The notes under the pieces: generated by a model
What the model saw: only the letters and a program-made list of their open reading frames with translations
What the model was told of the DNA's origin: nothing
The model's database searches: none
Shown here: one piece after another, positions 9,478-19,568 of the stretch
Layout: the number at the start of each line of letters is the position of its first letter
Position numbering within the stretch: the first letter of the stretch is position 1
Origin: Fragum whitleyi
Lineage: Eukaryota; Mollusca; Bivalvia; Cardiida; Cardiidae
Assembly (NCBI GenBank): GCA_948146395.1
Contig: OX411543.1
Coordinates: forward strand, 31,081,058-31,145,057
DNA: 64,000 bases
Direction: 5' to 3'
Translations under genes and position numbers: made by a program

Positions 9478-9599
9478 GCCTAACCAACAGGGAGGTTTCC
9501 AGGGCGCTCCACAGGGTTGGGGCGGTGGTAACAACTACAATCAACAGTTTCCCCCACAACAACAACAACAGCCAGCTGCTCCAGGGGGAAGTGATCCTA
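9478..9599 (+). CDS. FUBP1/KHSRP: FUBP/KHSRP exon: Gly/Asn/Gln-rich segment
   Basis: The acceptor TTTTTTCAG precedes it and the donor is CCTA|GTAAGT. One base completes the split Gly codon and one base is carried on. It encodes PNQQGGFQGAPQGWGGGN, NYNQQFPP, a run of Gln, and PAAPGGSDPS. The PQGWG and DPSK motifs are shared with KHSRP-type C-terminal regions. The segment is low-complexity and probably disordered. It links the Gly/Pro linker to the first YM motif. Confidence 0.88.
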
Positions 9600-9794
9600 G
9601 TAAGTACATGTGACACTCTCACAGGAACACAAACCTTATAATTTGGCAAAAATGATGGTTATCCAAATTGAATAAAGCTGTAGTCGGTACATTTTGCTCT
9701 CCCACTGACAGTGTTCCTATGGTCTAAAATAACAGGGTTTATGTAATTTTTGGTGGTAAATGGTGCAAAAAAGCAGCCTTGGCACATCACTGTC

Positions 9795-9975
9795 AGCACA
9801 TCCATATTTTGTAACTCCTCCTTCATTTATGATTGGATTTTGATGAAATTTTCATTTCACAGAATATTCCTAGTCACCTGACCTTGCACACATTCACATA
9901 TTCACAGGGTTTGATGATATTCTGCTAGGCATTTATGTTGCAGAGTCTATTGCGGCTCTGGAACTCTTATTCTGT
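9795..9975 (+). mobile_element. Family F-like single unit and end
   Basis: GTAACTCCTCCTTCATTTAT, GATGAAATTTTCATTTCACA and TTCCTAGTCACCTGACC, followed by TTGCGGCTCTGGAACTCTTA. It is a fragment in the FUBP intron. Confidence 0.45.
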
Positions 9976-10029
9976 AAACTTATGATATAATAGAGAATTG
10001 TATATTATTTAATGCTTTTTGGTTAGTTA

Positions 10030-10410
10030 TCCAAAAATAATGGTAGATTATCACTTCATAATTTCACCACCTTACCAGTGAAATTGTCATAAACTTATGT
10101 CCTGCTTTTGGTAATATCACTATCCAACATTATCTAGGCGGAGAAGGTAAGTGACGTTTAATGAATGTTGCATAGCAGTCACATGCAAAATGGCAAACTT
10201 TAAGAAATTTTTTCGCATTTTGTCTCGTATTTGCATTAAAGAAATAGAAAAATCATTCGTTTTGGAGTAAGATCGATTTATATTTAGTTTCGTGAACAAC
10301 ATAAGCTATCTTTTTACTTGTGGCTCTGCCTCTTGTAAAAATATAGCTTTGCAACTCACTCAATGAATAAAAATCAATCTTTCACTGAAACTAACGATTA
10401 TCCCCTAGGC
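10030..10410 (+). repeat. Family O repeat, copy 1 (FUBP intron)
   Basis: GGTAGATTATCACTTCATAA through GAGTAAGATCGATTTATATT, GTTTCGTGAACAACATAAGC and GGCTCTGCC to CACTGAAACTAACGATTATC. It matches the second copy at 62.5 kb over about 380 bp with many differences. Confidence 0.6.
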
Positions 10411-10580
10411 AGTGTCTATTCTAGGAGGGGGGATTGCGCATATTTTCACATACTTTTGAAAATTTCCCCTTTTTTTTGTAGATGACGGATTTTTTTACAG
10501 AGAGAAATAGCAAAAATTTTTTAACTTAGTTGGAATATTAGTGATTTTCAGCCAAATTCCTCCCCCCCCCCTTCCCCACT

Positions 10581-11850
10581 TTTTATACGCCCCCGGAGGC
10601 GGACGTATATTGGCGTCATCTTCTCCATCCGTCCATCCATCCGTCCATACGTACGTCCACTTTTCTTGTCAACGCAACTCCTCCTAAGTTTCTGGCTGGA
10701 TCTTCTTGAAACTTGGTCAATGTAATCATCTCAATTGGTAGATGTGCATGAAGGAAGGATTTTACGGTTCGCTGATTTTTGCCGGAGTAATGCCCCTTGA
10801 TAACTTAGTCTCTCAGTCCACTTTTCTTGTCAACACAACTCCTCCTAAGTTTATGGCTGGATCTTCTTGAAACTTGGTCAATGTAATCACCTCAAGTGGT
10901 AGATGTGCATGAAGGAAGGAACTTACGGTTCGTTGATTTTTGCCCGAGTTATGCCCCTTGATAACTTAGTCTCTGGGTCCACTTTTCTTGTCAACGCAAC
11001 TCCTCCTAAGTTTCTGGCTGGATCTTCTTGAAATTTGGTCAATGTTATCACCTCAATTGGTAGATGTGCATGAAGGAATGATTTTATGGTCGTTAATTTT
11101 TGCCTGAGTTATGCCCCTTGATAACTTAGTCTCTGGGTCCACTTTTCTTGTCAACGCAACTCCTCCTAAGTTTCTGGCTGGATCTTCTTGAAACTTGGTC
11201 AATGTTATTACCTCAATTGGTAGATGTGCATGAAGGAAGGATTTTATGGTTCGTTGATTTTTGCCTAAGTAATGCCCCTTAAAAACTTAGTCTCTGGGGC
11301 TTATTGCCTCAGTTATGCCCCCTTAAAATTTAGTCTCTGGGGCTTATTGAAATTGCAGCCTTGTGAATGCAACTCTTCCTAAGTTTCTGGCTGGATCTAA
11401 ATGAAACTTGGTGGATGTTATAACCGAAATTGGTAGATGAGCATGAAGTAAGGATTTTATGGTTCATTAATTTTACCCTAAATTATGCCCCCTTAAAACT
11501 TAGTATCTAGGGCTTATTGAAATTGCAGCCTTTTGAACACAACTCCTCCTTACTTTTTGTCTTTATTTAAATGAAACTTGGTCAATGTCATCACCATAAT
11601 TTGTAGATGTACATGGATCAAGGATTTTATGGCTCATTTATTTCCCTGAATTATGCCCCCTTAAAACTTAGTGCCTAGGGCTTATTGAAATTGCAGCCTT
11701 GTGAGGCAACTCCTCCTAACTTTTTGTCTTGATTTAAATGAAACTTGGTCATTTTCAATTTGGTTCTGTCAAAATAAGTAGTGTCTACAATTATTTTTCG
11801 TGAAACCGCAGCAAAGTGGCGGCGTATTTTGTGACGATGGCACTCTTGTT
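10581..11850 (+). mobile_element. Family E tandem-bodied element
   Basis: The head TTTTATACGCCCCCGGAGGC is followed by the palindromic partner GGCGGACGTAT and CCGTCCATCC-type repeats. Body units of about 160 bp start at 10658, 10817, 10978 and 11138 and are more diverged further right. Close to the 3' end GGCGTAT mirrors ATACGCC of the head, and the terminus is CACTCTTGTT. It ends 72 bp before an FUBP exon. Confidence 0.7.
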
Positions 11851-11922
11851 CAATCTTAAAATAGACACTGCCTACGTAATTCAAAACCTATCTGATAAAC
11901 AAAATTTTCATCTGATCTGTAG

Positions 11923-12075
11923 GCAAAGCCCAGGACCCAAATGCTGCAGCATGGGCCGCATATTATGCGCAATACTATGCGCAGTATGGTCAACAGTATG
12001 GACAACAACCCACACCCCAGCCACAACAACCACAACAACAAATACAACAACAACCTGCACAGACTCCACAACCAA
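11923..12075 (+). CDS. FUBP1/KHSRP: FUBP/KHSRP exon: first YM (tyrosine-rich) motif
   Basis: The exon lies between GATCTGTAG and the donor A|GTGAGT. It completes an AGC Ser codon and carries one base on. It encodes KAQDPNAAAWAAYYAQYY, AQYGQQYGQQ and a Pro/Gln-rich tail. The AWxxYY core is the YM motif that acts as the transactivation element in FUBP proteins. The exon starts 72 bp after the 3' end of a tandem-bodied element (10581-11850). A decayed second copy of its 3' portion lies about 250 bp downstream (12321-12376). Confidence 0.92.
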
Positions 12076-12183
12076 GTGAGTACACAGTTATACAGTACAT
12101 TAGGATTGATGAATAAATTTGGGATTTTAGGCTTACCTCTTAAAAACTGCAATAGAACCCTTTTCCAAGGACTTATTAATTTG

Positions 12184-12290
12184 GAGGTAGTGAAAGGTAC
12201 CCGAAATAGTTCTGCAAATTTTTGGAAGTAATGAACTTTTACAGTATTAACCAAAGTTTCCTGATGAAATCATTACGGCCTAAATGTTAA
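12184..12290. mobile_element. MITE family J, left-half fragment in FUBP intron
   Basis: GGTAGTGAAAGGTACCCGAA, AGTTCTGCAAATTTTTGGAA and GTAATGAACTTTTACAGTAT match the left arm and centre of the J family; the right arm is missing. Confidence 0.55.
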
Positions 12291-12320
12291 GGTGTAATGT
12301 TTCCCTCTGGGTGACCTGTC

Positions 12321-12382
12321 CCACAGCCACAACAATAAATACAACATTAACCTGCACAGACTCCAAAACCAAGCCAGTTATA
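12321..12382 (+). pseudogene. Relic duplicate of the YM-exon 3' end
   Basis: This segment aligns closely with the end of the preceding FUBP exon (about 12018-12080). It shows the same CAGCCACAACAA, AAATACAAC and CCTGCACAGACTCC blocks, with a 9-base deletion and several substitutions. Two CAA codons have become TAA, and the donor GTGAGT has become GCCAGT, so it can be neither translated nor spliced like its parent. It is read as a decayed partial exon duplication inside the intron. Confidence 0.7.
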
Positions 12383-12447
12383 ATTACCAGTGCTACAAAT
12401 GCAGATGGTATTTTTATGCCCTGCATCTTCAATTCTTTGCTGAAGTT

Positions 12448-12665
12448 CAATCTCCGACGGTGGTACTCATTCTTTCCGCCTATTTGACTCTCACTAATGG
12501 GTTGATAATCGTAGACCTATTTGAGATAGCAGCTGGAGGCTAGGAAAGGATGTTGTGGTTGTACTGGTCAAAGATATACCAGGAAACCATTGTTAGGTGC
12601 TCCAGCTGTTGCGATATAACTTGGAAGATATTGAAAGTGGCATTGAACTCCAATCAATCAATTGA
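12448..12665 (+). mobile_element. tRNA-derived SINE, copy 4, 5'-truncated (FUBP intron)
   Basis: GGTGGTACTCATTCTTTCCG, CACTAATGGGTTGATAATCG, ACCAGGAAACCATTGTTAGG, GCTCCAGCTGTTGCGATATA and the tail CAATCAATCAA. The tRNA head is missing. Confidence 0.65.
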
Positions 12666-13134
12666 CTATACATGCCTGTATTTGATATGTTCAATGGAAT
12701 CTACTTGTCGAGACAATTTAAACAAGTACAAACAACATAGGGTTTCAATGAGAAATTAAGACTGGCTTAGACTGGCTCTGCCCCCTCTTATCTGTAACTC
12801 TGTTAAGATTGAATGATTTATTGATGCTGAACACTACTGTTCAGAGCATAATTTAGTATTACCTTTGTGGCTTGGTTACCTGATTATAGTTTCTCAAGGG
12901 GTTTGGAATTCCCATGTCTGGCTTGTCCGAAACTGTCTTTTCTACCCAAGCAAGTTCATTTTTCTAGACTACTTGTCTGTAATAGCTTTATTTATTAATG
13001 AAAGTTCTTATTTCTTAGAGAATTATCTCGTTTACTTTTCCTGTTACTCCATCTGTTATGTCTAAATAACCATTTAATCAATGCTGAACAGGGGCCTATA
13101 ACCCCTTATCTTTAAGGTATGACTTCTACTTCAG

Positions 13135-13298
13135 CTGTGAACCCACAGACAGGGCAGCCAGACTACTCCCAGGCCTGGGCCGAGTACTACAGACAGCAGG
13201 GATATGTACAACAAGCTAATGCCATCCTGGCCCAGTACCAGCAACAACAACAACAGACCCCTGGGGGACAACAGCCCGGTCAGCCACCACAACAGTGA
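13135..13298 (+). CDS. FUBP1/KHSRP: FUBP/KHSRP terminal exon: second YM motif and stop
   Basis: The acceptor is TACTTCAG. Two bases complete a Thr codon, then VNPQTGQPDYSQAWAEYYRQ, QGYVQQANAILAQYQ, a Gln run and PGGQQPGQPPQQ lead to TGA at 13296-13298. YSQAWAEYYRQQ is the last YM motif of the FUBP/KHSRP family, and the Gln/Pro-rich end matches the usual C-terminus. The start in this frame is fixed by splicing rather than by an ATG. Confidence 0.93.
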
Positions 13299-13660
13299 AT
13301 AGTCTAGTTCTTATGTGTTTATGAGGTAATGCTTGACAATTTCTCGTGTCCAGTGTCAGATAGCTTGAAAGTGAAAAGACTGTTTGCCAGATGATGAAAA
13401 AACATGCTTAGTGAGGATTGAAACATTTTCTCGAACCCTTTTTACCTTTAACATGTATCATTGAATTTCTTATCTTCCTTGAAATGTTGCCTATTTTGTC
13501 GTTTTTTGAATGGATAGTTATATATGCATGTTTTATAGTATATGCCATTCATTGCATTAGGCAGTATTACTTTCTTGTGGTATATTTTAATGAAATTATC
13601 AAATTTTTGATCATGATATAATGAAATAAAATCTCAGTGCAATAAACACAATTACAATGA
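13299..13660 (+). other. FUBP/KHSRP 3'UTR with candidate poly(A) signals
   Basis: AT-rich sequence directly after the stop codon. AATAAA hexamers at 13625-13630 and 13641-13646 are the first good polyadenylation signals. The transcript may continue further, because similar AT-rich sequence goes on for kilobases and a long 3'UTR cannot be excluded. Confidence 0.5.
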
Positions 13661-15076
13661 GACATAATCAAAGATAATGCTATGTTACTTGGTTTTAAAA
13701 TTGCCATTAAAAATTTTGTGTTTTTGAGAAATTATGATTTACATATAAATGACATGTACTTTATAAATATGACCTATATTCTTAATTGATTTGGTCTGTA
13801 TTCTGATATGATGAGTTATATACTGTATTACTTGTAAACTCTTATTTTAAATGCATACGAGAACAATCTTGATTCACCATTTGACCTCAAATATATTTGA
13901 CTTACTTCAAATGCATACTACAATAGATGATGCTCATTTCATGCATGTACAGTGTTGCAAAATAGTTTATCAATCATCATGATATAATAGAGATTTATGC
14001 ATTACATTGATCTGTGAACATTCATCTAATGTTATGATAATGACAGATTTTATACAGAGTATTTTCTTTATCTTCTTGATTTTGTATTATTATGCATTAT
14101 ATCTTGAAAATATGATTTGTTCTTGATATATACATGAAATACGTTTGTTGTGGTTTTAATGAATTGAATATACATGCTAAATACCCTTTTCTTTAACATA
14201 TTGTCACTTTTATATCATAAATTGAAGTAAAATGATGGAATTTGTGAATTTTATAATGATGAAAATGAATGTCATGTTGTTTTAATATGCTCTGAAAACA
14301 GGTTATTTCCACTATATGCATATGATGAGTCATGCTTATTTTTACTTCAAAAATATAATTTGATTTGTATATTTTAGAATTTAATAGTAAATATGACAAA
14401 ATAACAGCAACTGTCATTATAAATGAAAATGTTTACCATTCATGTCATTTACCTATTGTTTTGATTGAAAATTTCGTAATGATTACATTGAACAGTATGC
14501 ATAATGCTCACAATATGAATGTTTTCATTGATGTAAATAGAATACTGTGCATTTTTACCGAATATATCAAGATTGTGATCAGTTATTGATATGTTGAAAT
14601 ATCCTTGATCGAGTATTGCTTTTGAAAATTAAGTGCTAGAGTACATGCTTCAATCCTCAAACAAGATACTGGTTAGATAGACATCATCCAAAGGTGAGTG
14701 AATTTGTCCATGTCTGACCTAAACAAATGGCAACCAGCCCTGTGTCAAAGATGACAAAACAATCCTTACTGTTTACAAATTATACCCTCTTGCATGCATG
14801 TGCACATTAGAATTTGGGTATATTTGATACTGATATTCTTCTAGCAATGAATTACTTTTATCAGCAATAAGAGTTAAAAGATTCCACTGCATTAAGTTGC
14901 AGTTAAACTACAAACCACAAGTTCAGATGCTAGATATATCATCATGTACTTAAGATTTAAAAGGTAAGTTCTATCTGTTTATGTACTAGATTGGAAGGGG
15001 TTGACACTAACTTCCATGAGTATAGAATTCAGGAGAATCCCAAACTTTTTCAAACCCTGTTCATTTGCTTGCTAGC
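13661..15076. other. AT-rich sequence after FUBP, possible long 3'UTR
   Basis: Low GC, many short open frames, no splice-bounded coding signal. It may belong to a long FUBP 3'UTR or be intergenic. Confidence 0.4.
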
Positions 15077-15346
15077 TGTTATAGCACAGTTGGTAAAGCA
15101 CCGGACTGTCAATCTAGAGGTCCCAGGTTTGATCCCTGACGGTGGCACTCATTCTTTCCGACTATTTGTCTCTCACCAATTGGTTGATAGTCGTAGACCT
15201 TGCCAGATAGTAGCTTAAGGCTACGAAAGGATGTGATGGTGGTACTGGTGAGAGAAATACCAGGAATCCATTGTTAGGTGCTCCAGCCGCCGCAAAATAA
15301 CTGAAAAAATGTTGAAAGCGGCGCTTAACTCCATTCAATCAATCAA
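15077..15346 (+). mobile_element. tRNA-derived SINE, copy 1 (most complete)
   Basis: The tRNA-like head has an A box (TAGCACAGTTGGTAAAGC) and a B box (GGTTTGATCCC) around 15083-15137. The body has CACTCATTCTTTCCGACTAT, CTCACCAATTGGTTGATAGT, GTACTGGTGAGAGAAATACC and TTGTTAGGTGCTCCAGCCGC. The tail is CAATCAATCAATCA. Transcription would be by RNA polymerase III. Confidence 0.75.
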
Positions 15347-15442
15347 TCATTTGCTTACTGAAAAAGTCTTGTAGTACTTTCTTGATAAAAGGACTCCTGG
15401 ACTGCCTTGTGTCAAACCTTGAAAGCAATATGAAGAATGAAT

Positions 15443-15703
15443 TGTGACCCGTTGCAGGGAAAGTGACAATCTTGATAGTGTTGAAAGTGTCGACCTAGTC
15501 AGACTGTGTGGACTGCAGAGACTGACTTCGGAGGAAACTTTTCTCACTATGCTAATTTTCTGAATCCAGAATGATCAATCTAGCTTCACATGCAAGAATT
15601 TTTGAAATGCAACCTCTGGTTGACATGTACTAGGACCATTCTCTTGTACAAGTATTTATTTAGCGTAGTTCCTAGATGGTCCCTTTTTGTGTGACGGGTC
15701 ACA
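15443..15703. mobile_element. MITE family M, copy 1
   Basis: Inverted ends TGTGACCCGTTGCAGGGAAA and GTGTGACGGGTCACA. The core contains TAGTCAGACTG and the conserved block GCAACCTCTGGTTGAC. About 260 bp. Confidence 0.7.
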
Positions 15704-16130
15704 TTTCTTTGACCAGATCAAGGTGTCACCAGCCTCTTGCCATTGCCTGGTGAGTACATGAATGCTCTTTTAAAACTAAGGAAGAGATTTGATTTGGATA
15801 TAGTGAAAAGATGAAGACAATATTTTTCTAATTCATTAGTGTATGAAATTAAACAACTAATCACCTTATGACTGCAAACATGCAAAATTTTGGTATAATT
15901 AATCCAACAGAACAAGTGAATATTAGGCCAGATTGAGAAAATTTATAATGGAACTATTTTGTATGCTAAGCTAGAGATAGCTTATTCTTCAAATCTTTGT
16001 TAGAAATGAATAGTTTTCTTGCTAACCAAGTTATTACAAAATGAAGGGTTAATAGGTAGCATTATTATTTTAGAAATTACATGTTTGGTTACTTTCTCTT
16101 ATATCATTAGCAAAATTACTTGGCAAAATT

Positions 16131-16376
16131 TAACACTTGTCATGCTGATCCCGGAATATTCCAGCTTTGGCAGGAGGTATGGACAAAGATCAGTCTGCAC
16201 ATATGTGCAGTCTGATCTAAGTCTATACCACCTGATTTTCCTTTTCAAACCAGAGAAGTTTCAAAATCATATTTTCATAATCAAATACTGACTCACAATT
16301 AGGAAATCAAAGCTTTCAGCCCTTTGATTTTAATATTATTTTGGCAAGGTCTTTTATTTAGCATTACAAGGGTTAA
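16131..16376. mobile_element. MITE family T, copy 1
   Basis: TTAACACTTGTCATGCTGAT at the left and TAGCATTACAAGGGTTAA at the right. The internal palindrome is GATCAGTCTGCACATATGTG / CAGTCTGATC. Confidence 0.55.
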
Positions 16377-16907
16377 AACAAGAATGTTTGAGAACACAAA
16401 AGCTGTAGAAAATGAAATAAAAGGAAAGACAAAAAAGAAAAGGAAGACACTGATTGGACATATTTTGTTGTTTTATATTTTCTAACAGGCTATTGAGGGG
16501 CGATCAGGACACTATGGCGAAGAAGATATTTGATATTGTTTGCTGTAAAATGTTTGTTACAGATCTTACCTAGTGGTGGAGTAGAGATTCAATACTATGT
16601 ATTCATTTGTAGTTTGTAAATATTGCGTAAGATCACTTGGAGTCATTGATTGCACAGTGTATTATTTTGTCTTATCTCACTAACATTACTTAATCACTTA
16701 AAGGCTTTCAAGATATTGTTTCCTTTAAATCATTCAAATGCCTGTCTAAGTTCCAGAGATTATGTAAAGAAGTCATTCATGAAAAGCCTTAAAGGTGAAT
16801 ATCAGTTTACCTTTTGGAGAAAGTCACTTTTCTTGTTAAAGCTCATGACTATTTTCTTTGATTTGTTTCATGTGTGTCACATTGCCATGATAACATAACC
16901 CGAGGGC

Positions 16908-17073
16908 TTAAGGTAGTGGACCCGTAATAGTTTTGCAACGTCTCAGAAGTAATGAACTATAACAGTATAAACCGAGGTTTCCTAATGATTTTCATTAGGA
17001 AACCTTGGTTAACATCGTGAAAGAATATGTGGTCCGAAATATTGCGGAAGTATTATGGGTCCACTACCTTTAA
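16908..17073. mobile_element. Palindromic MITE family J, copy 1
   Basis: The 166-bp near-palindrome begins TTAAGGTAGTGGACCCGTAA and ends GGTCCACTACCTTTAA. The centre is CTAATGATTTTCATTAG. Inverted arms run the full length. No reading frame. Confidence 0.75.
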
Positions 17074-17354
17074 GAAAAAAACTGCTATATGTCTATACAC
17101 TTTATGTACACTTACTAGGCTTTTACTCTAAGAGCTTGAATTATTTAGGATAGATTTATTTTATCAATTGAGGTACAATTTGTTTCATGATGAAGCCAAA
17201 TACTTAGGTCTAGTCATAATGTTTTGAATATGCTGGAAACCCTTTAATGTGGAAGAAAAGAACTTCAATCAGGGAAAAATAGCTACATTGGCTTGAAACT
17301 GTTTGTCTCTGGCAGTATATGATTTATTCTTTTGCAGGTAGTTTCCATTACTCT

Positions 17355-17465
17355 ACCCTTGCCATGCTGAACCTGAAATATACTTGCTTTATCAGGGGTA
17401 TAGACAAAGATCAACAGGCACATATGTGCAGTACAATCTTCGTCCACACCACTTGATATTCCTTT
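17355..17465. mobile_element. MITE family T fragment
   Basis: ACCCTTGCCATGCTGAACCT, GGGGTATAGACAAAGATCAA and GGCACATATGTGCAGTAC match one half of family T. Confidence 0.45.
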
Positions 17466-19250
17466 ATAATATTTTGGTGAAAAGAAGTTATAGTTTTATC
17501 TAGAATTGCAAAAAAAGTTATTGTGAAATTAGTTATCATGAAATCACCAGAATACTGTATTATGTTAAAACAGTTTGTTAAACATTTATATATGATTGTT
17601 CATTGACATTATAGAAAAGTATATTCTTGTCATAAATTCCTTACTACTGATATATCATCAAAAATTGTCATTTAATGTTAATCAAGTATAAAATTGTGCT
17701 TTCTAAATTTTATGATATTCATTATGTATGGAAAAAGTTAAATGTATTAATGCTAGTTTTGCTTTTTTTGCCCATTAATGCTTTAACGGAACACTTGTCT
17801 ATGATACTGTGTTATATTGTATGAATGTTACTTATTCAAGGTATCAGAATGTTGATAAAACTGGGGTGTTGGATAACTTTTGTCCATTTATCAGAGAAAT
17901 TCCCTATTGCAAGTTGATTATCTTTGTCTTCATACAGGAATGACTACAAACTCGGGATTTAGTACAAAAACTTTTGCAAGAGTTATATAGGAATTTACAC
18001 TAGTCTTTAACTCTTTGAGTGTAAAATGCCAAGTAACTTTGATTTACCTAGGAAAATGAACAAGTTCTACTCTTAAATGAATTTTTGATTGTCACTTCAT
18101 TTGAGTTAGTGAATGCTTTGATTTAGTCATGCAGAAGTTTTAATGTAAGACATTTCATTGATGTTAAAAAAAAAAGTGTACAGTAAATAAATGTTAACTT
18201 AAAAAAATGCATATTTAGCGTGGAAAAATATAGGGTTTTAAGGATTAGAAATGACCGAGATTAGGAAATCAAAATGAAAATGGCATCAAAACAGTAAGGG
18301 ATTAAAACATTTACATGAATAAATCTAAATTGATTATCATATGATTTGTCTAAAATATTTTAAAAAAAGAGGATCTATGTGGTATACTATGGGCTTGAAT
18401 AAGTGACTGGATAAGCAATGCAAAATCTTGAAATCAACAAGACTTGCGGTCATCTCTAACAACACCTTCTAATCTCTTAGTTTGATAGCACTCTGCTTGG
18501 TTGGTATATAGGAGTCAACTAGTCAGTGGTTCAGTCCATCTGTTTGTCGGTCTGTCTAGCTTCTTTATCCACTCAATTTCTCTGCAATTAATGGGCAGAT
18601 TTCATTCAAACTTTGCAGATGAGATCAGTATCAAGCTGAGATTAGCAAGTGTTAGTTTGGTTATGATCCACGGACTTTTGGGTTCACATATTCAAAGTGT
18701 TATTAGGTTTTTAGTTTTATGCCTCAATGAAATTAAAAAATACTCTCTTCATCTCTTAAATATTTGTGACCAGTCATTCAAAAAAGGACAAACTGGAAAC
18801 TTTGTAAACTGAATATTTGTAAATTTTTAACAATTTTTATTTTGTATCTGGAATCTATTTGTTGTAATTTGGGAATTCTTTTTTGAATAATAACCCTGCT
18901 TGCTATAAGTATTTTATGATTAAACATTTCTTGTGTCTAAATTAAAGTGTGATGTTAAAAGGAAGGTCATATTGAGGATTTTCTTTCAAAACCTTGTGAC
19001 TGTAGAAGTTATGAGTTTTAGAAGAAAACTGATTATATACTTCCATTAAGTGTGAATTACATGAACATTATTAAAAATAATTTCATTAAGCATTGCTTTC
19101 TTTATTTCTTCTTCCAAGTGAGTTGTATTACTGATATACCTACTACATAGGTAACATTTCTAAGAAAGATATTGAATTTATCAATAATCTAAAACAGATT
19201 GCTGTAGAAAGGTTATGCTGTAAGAATCTAATAAGGTATTGGACCTGTAA
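17466..19250. other. Intergenic, mostly unassigned
   Basis: AT-rich sequence with only one decayed element fragment (18500-18700). No gene seen. Confidence 0.5.
18500..18700 (+). mobile_element. Decayed tandem-bodied element fragment
   Basis: CATCTGTTTGTCGGTCTGTC followed by CTCAATTTCTCTGCAATTAA and TTCATTCAAACTTTGCAGAT resembles the start and first body unit of the S-like elements. There are no ends. Confidence 0.35.
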
Positions 19251-19568
19251 TACAGTCAATCTTGCTCAAGCAACCACGTCTATTAAATGACCGTTTTAAA
19301 AATCCCCTTCTTTAAATCAAAATATCTGAAAAAAGTAGATATTGGTATAAAAATTATAGTAAATGAATCCTATGTTGTAACTCACCAGAATCCTCTCAAT
19401 GTGTCAATTCTAATGAGTTTTCACAGCTTAGGATTATTGAGAATTTTGCAATAATAAGCATATTCAATTAATTCTTTTGGAAACAAAACATGTACTAAGG
19501 GACAATTTTAAGTAACGACTGCTTTTTGGTTGTCCTATTTGTGGTTGCTTATAACAAGTTTTACTGTA
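19251..19568. mobile_element. MITE family X, copy 2, inverted relative to copy 1
   Basis: TACAGTCAATCTTGCTCAAG to ATAACAAGTTTTACTGTA. The interior matches copy 1 on the opposite strand (CTTAGGATTATTGAGAATTT and the CTCAATG/TCTAATGAG centre). Confidence 0.6.

Larger units (their letters stand above)
3644..13298 (+). other. FUBP1/KHSRP: FUBP/KHSRP gene, 3' part (gene-level span)
   Basis: Partial gene for a far-upstream-element-binding / KH-type splicing regulatory protein, a nuclear single-stranded nucleic-acid-binding protein that in other animals acts in transcription activation, splicing and AU-rich mRNA decay. Visible coding exons are 3644-3810, 8366-8529, 9478-9599, 11923-12075 and 13135-13298. 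They join in frame with GT/AG borders to give about 256 residues and the natural stop. Order of parts: second half of the last KH domain, Gly/Pro-rich linker, Gly/Asn/Gln-rich stretch, then two YM motifs (AAAWAAYYAQYYAQYG and YSQAWAEYYRQQG). The SDPSKAQDPNAAAWAAYY stretch resembles vertebrate KHSRP more than FUBP1, as expected for a pre-duplication invertebrate orthologue. The 5' exons, with KH1 to the first half of KH4, lie left of the window. The intron at 3811-8365 carries three H/ACA snoRNA copies. Confidence 0.9.

Noticed and set aside
11856..12254. 132-codon minus-strand frame
   Set aside because: Antisense of the FUBP YM exon; it reflects the Gln-rich codon pattern on the other strand.
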